Positions 13,177 to 14,052 of a DNA stretch of 14,052 bases are shown here, one piece after another. The notes under the pieces are model-generated. The model ran no database searches and had not been told where the DNA came from. It worked only from the letters and a program-made list of their open reading frames with translations. The position numbers and the translations under genes are program-made. Each line of letters opens with the position of its first letter. Position 1 is the first letter of the stretch. The DNA comes from Acidimicrobiaceae bacterium (GTDB lineage Bacteria; Actinomycetota; Acidimicrobiia; Acidimicrobiales; Ilumatobacteraceae): the NCBI GenBank assembly GCA_003154135.1, contig PMCN01000054.1, positions 1-14,052 of the forward strand, in the 5' to 3' direction.

Positions 13177-13904
13177 GCGATGCCGAAGGTCCCGGGCTCG
13201 ACACGTTGCGCCTCGCCGTGGTGGGCGACGGCCGCATGGGCAACGCGCTCGTCGCGGCACTGCCCGGTGCCGGCGGACCTTTCTCTCGCGGCTTCGACGG
13301 CGAAGGGTTCGACGCCGTGCTGCTTGCTGTTCCCGACAGCGAGATCGCGGCGGCCGCCGCATGCGTCACGCCCGGGCGGCTCGTCGGGCACTGCTCCGGC
13401 GCGTCCGGGATGCACGTGCTGGCCCCGCACGAGGCGTTCGGGCTGCACCCGCTGATGACCGTCACCCGTGCAGCCGGCTCCTTCGACGGCGCCGGTGCAG
13501 CCGTCGCCGGCAGCTCACCGCGGGCGCTGGCGTTCGCACTCCGGCTGGCCGAGCAGTTGCACATGCAACCCGTGCAGATCGCCGACGACGACCGGGCCGC
13601 CTATCACGCCGCAGCGTCGATCGCCTCCAACTTCCTCGTCACGGTGGAGGATGCCGCCGAGGGCCTGCTGGCCACCACCGGCGCCCATCGCGACATCCTC
13701 CTGCCCCTCGTGCGTGCATCGCTGGAGAACTGGGCGACGCAGGGCGGCCGGCGCGCGATCACCGGCCCCATCGCCCGCGGCGACGAGCAGACCGTGCAGC
13801 GCCAGCGCGCCGCGATCGCCGAGCGCGCACCCGAGCTCCTGGCGATGTTCGACGCCCTCTGCGACCGCACGCGAGCCCTCGTGGCCCGTCCCGACACCCC
13901 CTGA
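13173..13904 (+). CDS. Rossmann-fold DUF2520 oxidoreductase-like protein
   Basis: A 243-residue protein with an N-terminal NAD(P)-binding Rossmann fold (LRLAVVGDGRMGNAL, 12-26) and a C-terminal helical DUF2520-type domain. VLLAVPDSEI (49-58), GHCSGASG (72-79), GLHPLMTVT (90-98) and DDDRAAYHAAASIASNFLV (138-156) are strong family landmarks. The family resembles F420H2:NADP/ProC/PanE-type reductases and in many actinomycetes sits before panC or panD, so a role in pantothenate/CoA supply has been suspected. No pan gene is in this window. The YHAAA segment likely closes the active site. The start is set by ATGA overlap with the RyR gene; it is last of the four-gene operon. The reaction is not known. 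Confidence 0.88.
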   Translation: MSDAEGPGLDTLRLAVVGDGRMGNALVAALPGAGGPFSRGFDGEGFDAVLLAVPDSEIAAAAACVTPGRLVGHCSGASGMHVLAPHEAFGLHPLMTVTRAAGSFDGAGAAVAGSSPRALAFALRLAEQLHMQPVQIADDDRAAYHAAASIASNFLVTVEDAAEGLLATTGAHRDILLPLVRASLENWATQGGRRAITGPIARGDEQTVQRQRAAIAERAPELLAMFDALCDRTRALVARPDTP

Positions 13905-13920
13905 CCCCACCCCGACCCAT

Positions 13921-13974
13921 CGCTCGTGTCAGCGCGTGATCACCATTCATGGTGATCACGGCCTGACACGAGCG
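13921..13974. repeat. 54-base two-step palindrome between convergent genes
   Basis: The outer arms CGCTCGTGTCAG (13921-13932) and CTGACACGAGCG (13963-13974) are perfect complements. After a 2x2 mismatch, the inner arms CGTGATCACC (13935-13944) and GGTGATCACG (13951-13960) pair around ATTCAT. The hairpin would have 22 or more base pairs. It sits between the DUF2520 gene and a minus-strand gene end, so it may block read-through in both directions. There is no T-run after it on either strand; five A's follow it at 13978 on the plus strand. It could also be a dispersed repeat or a binding site. Confidence 0.85.
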
Positions 13975-14004
13975 CCGAAAAAGGGCGGAAGGAGGAGGGG
14001 TGGG

Positions 14005-14052
14005 TCAGGAGCGGGTGAAGTGGGGTGGGCGGCGCTCGGCCATCGCGCGGGT
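14005..14052 (-). CDS. C-terminal end of probable enoyl-CoA hydratase (partial)
   Basis: Only 15 codons and a TGA are visible, reading TRAMAERRPPHFTRS. The pattern EG-T-x-A-x-x-E-R-R-P-P-x-F at the very end of a protein is typical of actinobacterial crotonase-family enoyl-CoA hydratases, and the position opposite the operon end fits a convergent gene. The stretch is too short to prove the family. If right, it adds a third CoA-ester gene near the acyl-CoA ligase. Confidence 0.45.
   Translation of the reverse strand, partial: TRAMAERRPPHFTRS

Noticed and set aside
10975..13362. 795-codon minus-strand frame
   Set aside because: Shadow of the RyR protein gene; His/Arg-rich, with no domain.
13921..13985. 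Ordinary rho-independent terminator
   Set aside because: No T-run after the hairpin on either strand; the plus strand has an A-run instead.
1..14052. CRISPR array, tRNA, rRNA, insertion sequence, phage genes
   Set aside because: No spaced repeats, no cloverleaf-like or rRNA-like stretches, and no transposase or integrase motifs seen.

Overview
The window is GC-rich (roughly 70 %), densely coded, and has the look of a high-GC actinomycete. An F420-type LLM flavin oxidoreductase, an acyl-CoA ligase beside an amidohydrolase, and a TrkA/RyR protein of actinobacterial type point to Actinomycetota, and the mix resembles Acidimicrobiia (Ilumatobacter-like). That lineage guess is inference from protein flavour only. 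I see no rRNA, tRNA, CRISPR array, transposase or phage gene. No stretch longer than about 180 bases lacks a gene.

Layout. (1) 1-2589, minus strand: an operon of an Old Yellow Enzyme-type FMN oxidoreductase, an F420-dependent LLM oxidoreductase (ATGA overlap) and a protein with an N,N-dimethylformamidase large-subunit-like domain that runs off the left edge. (2) 2659-6264, plus strand, divergent from the first: a YgeW-type knotted carbamoyltransferase, a YgeY-type M20 metallohydrolase and a carbamate kinase, packed with 1-base overlap or 1-base gap. This is the core of the enterobacterial ygeW-ygeY-yqeA cluster. It could release carbamoyl phosphate from a carbamoylated purine-breakdown product and make ATP, but no diaminopropionate ammonia-lyase (YgeX) or hydantoinase lies here. 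(3) 6242-7567, minus strand: a COG2403-like P-loop protein (often auto-named cyclic 2,3-diphosphoglycerate synthase) whose 3' end overlaps that of the carbamate kinase by 23 bases. (4) 7750-8112, plus strand: a small protein with an amphipathic body and a basic Ala/Lys tail. (5) 8154-13904, plus strand: a four-gene operon in which every junction is a 4-base ATGA or GTGA overlap: acyl-CoA ligase, amidohydrolase-2 protein, a 710-residue protein with two membrane segments, TrkA/RCK-like domains and a C-terminal RyR domain, and a DUF2520 Rossmann oxidoreductase. (6) 13905-14052: a convergent intergenic gap holding a large two-step palindrome, then the last 15 codons of a minus-strand gene that looks like an enoyl-CoA hydratase C-terminus.

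The most interesting items are the reduced ygeW-ygeY-carbamate kinase module with its P-loop neighbour, and the putative membrane nucleotide sensor (2TM-RCK-RyR) locked by translational coupling into a CoA/lipid-flavoured operon. Several hairpins and repeats sit at start codons or in intergenic gaps. All functional links between genes are inference from order and spacing.
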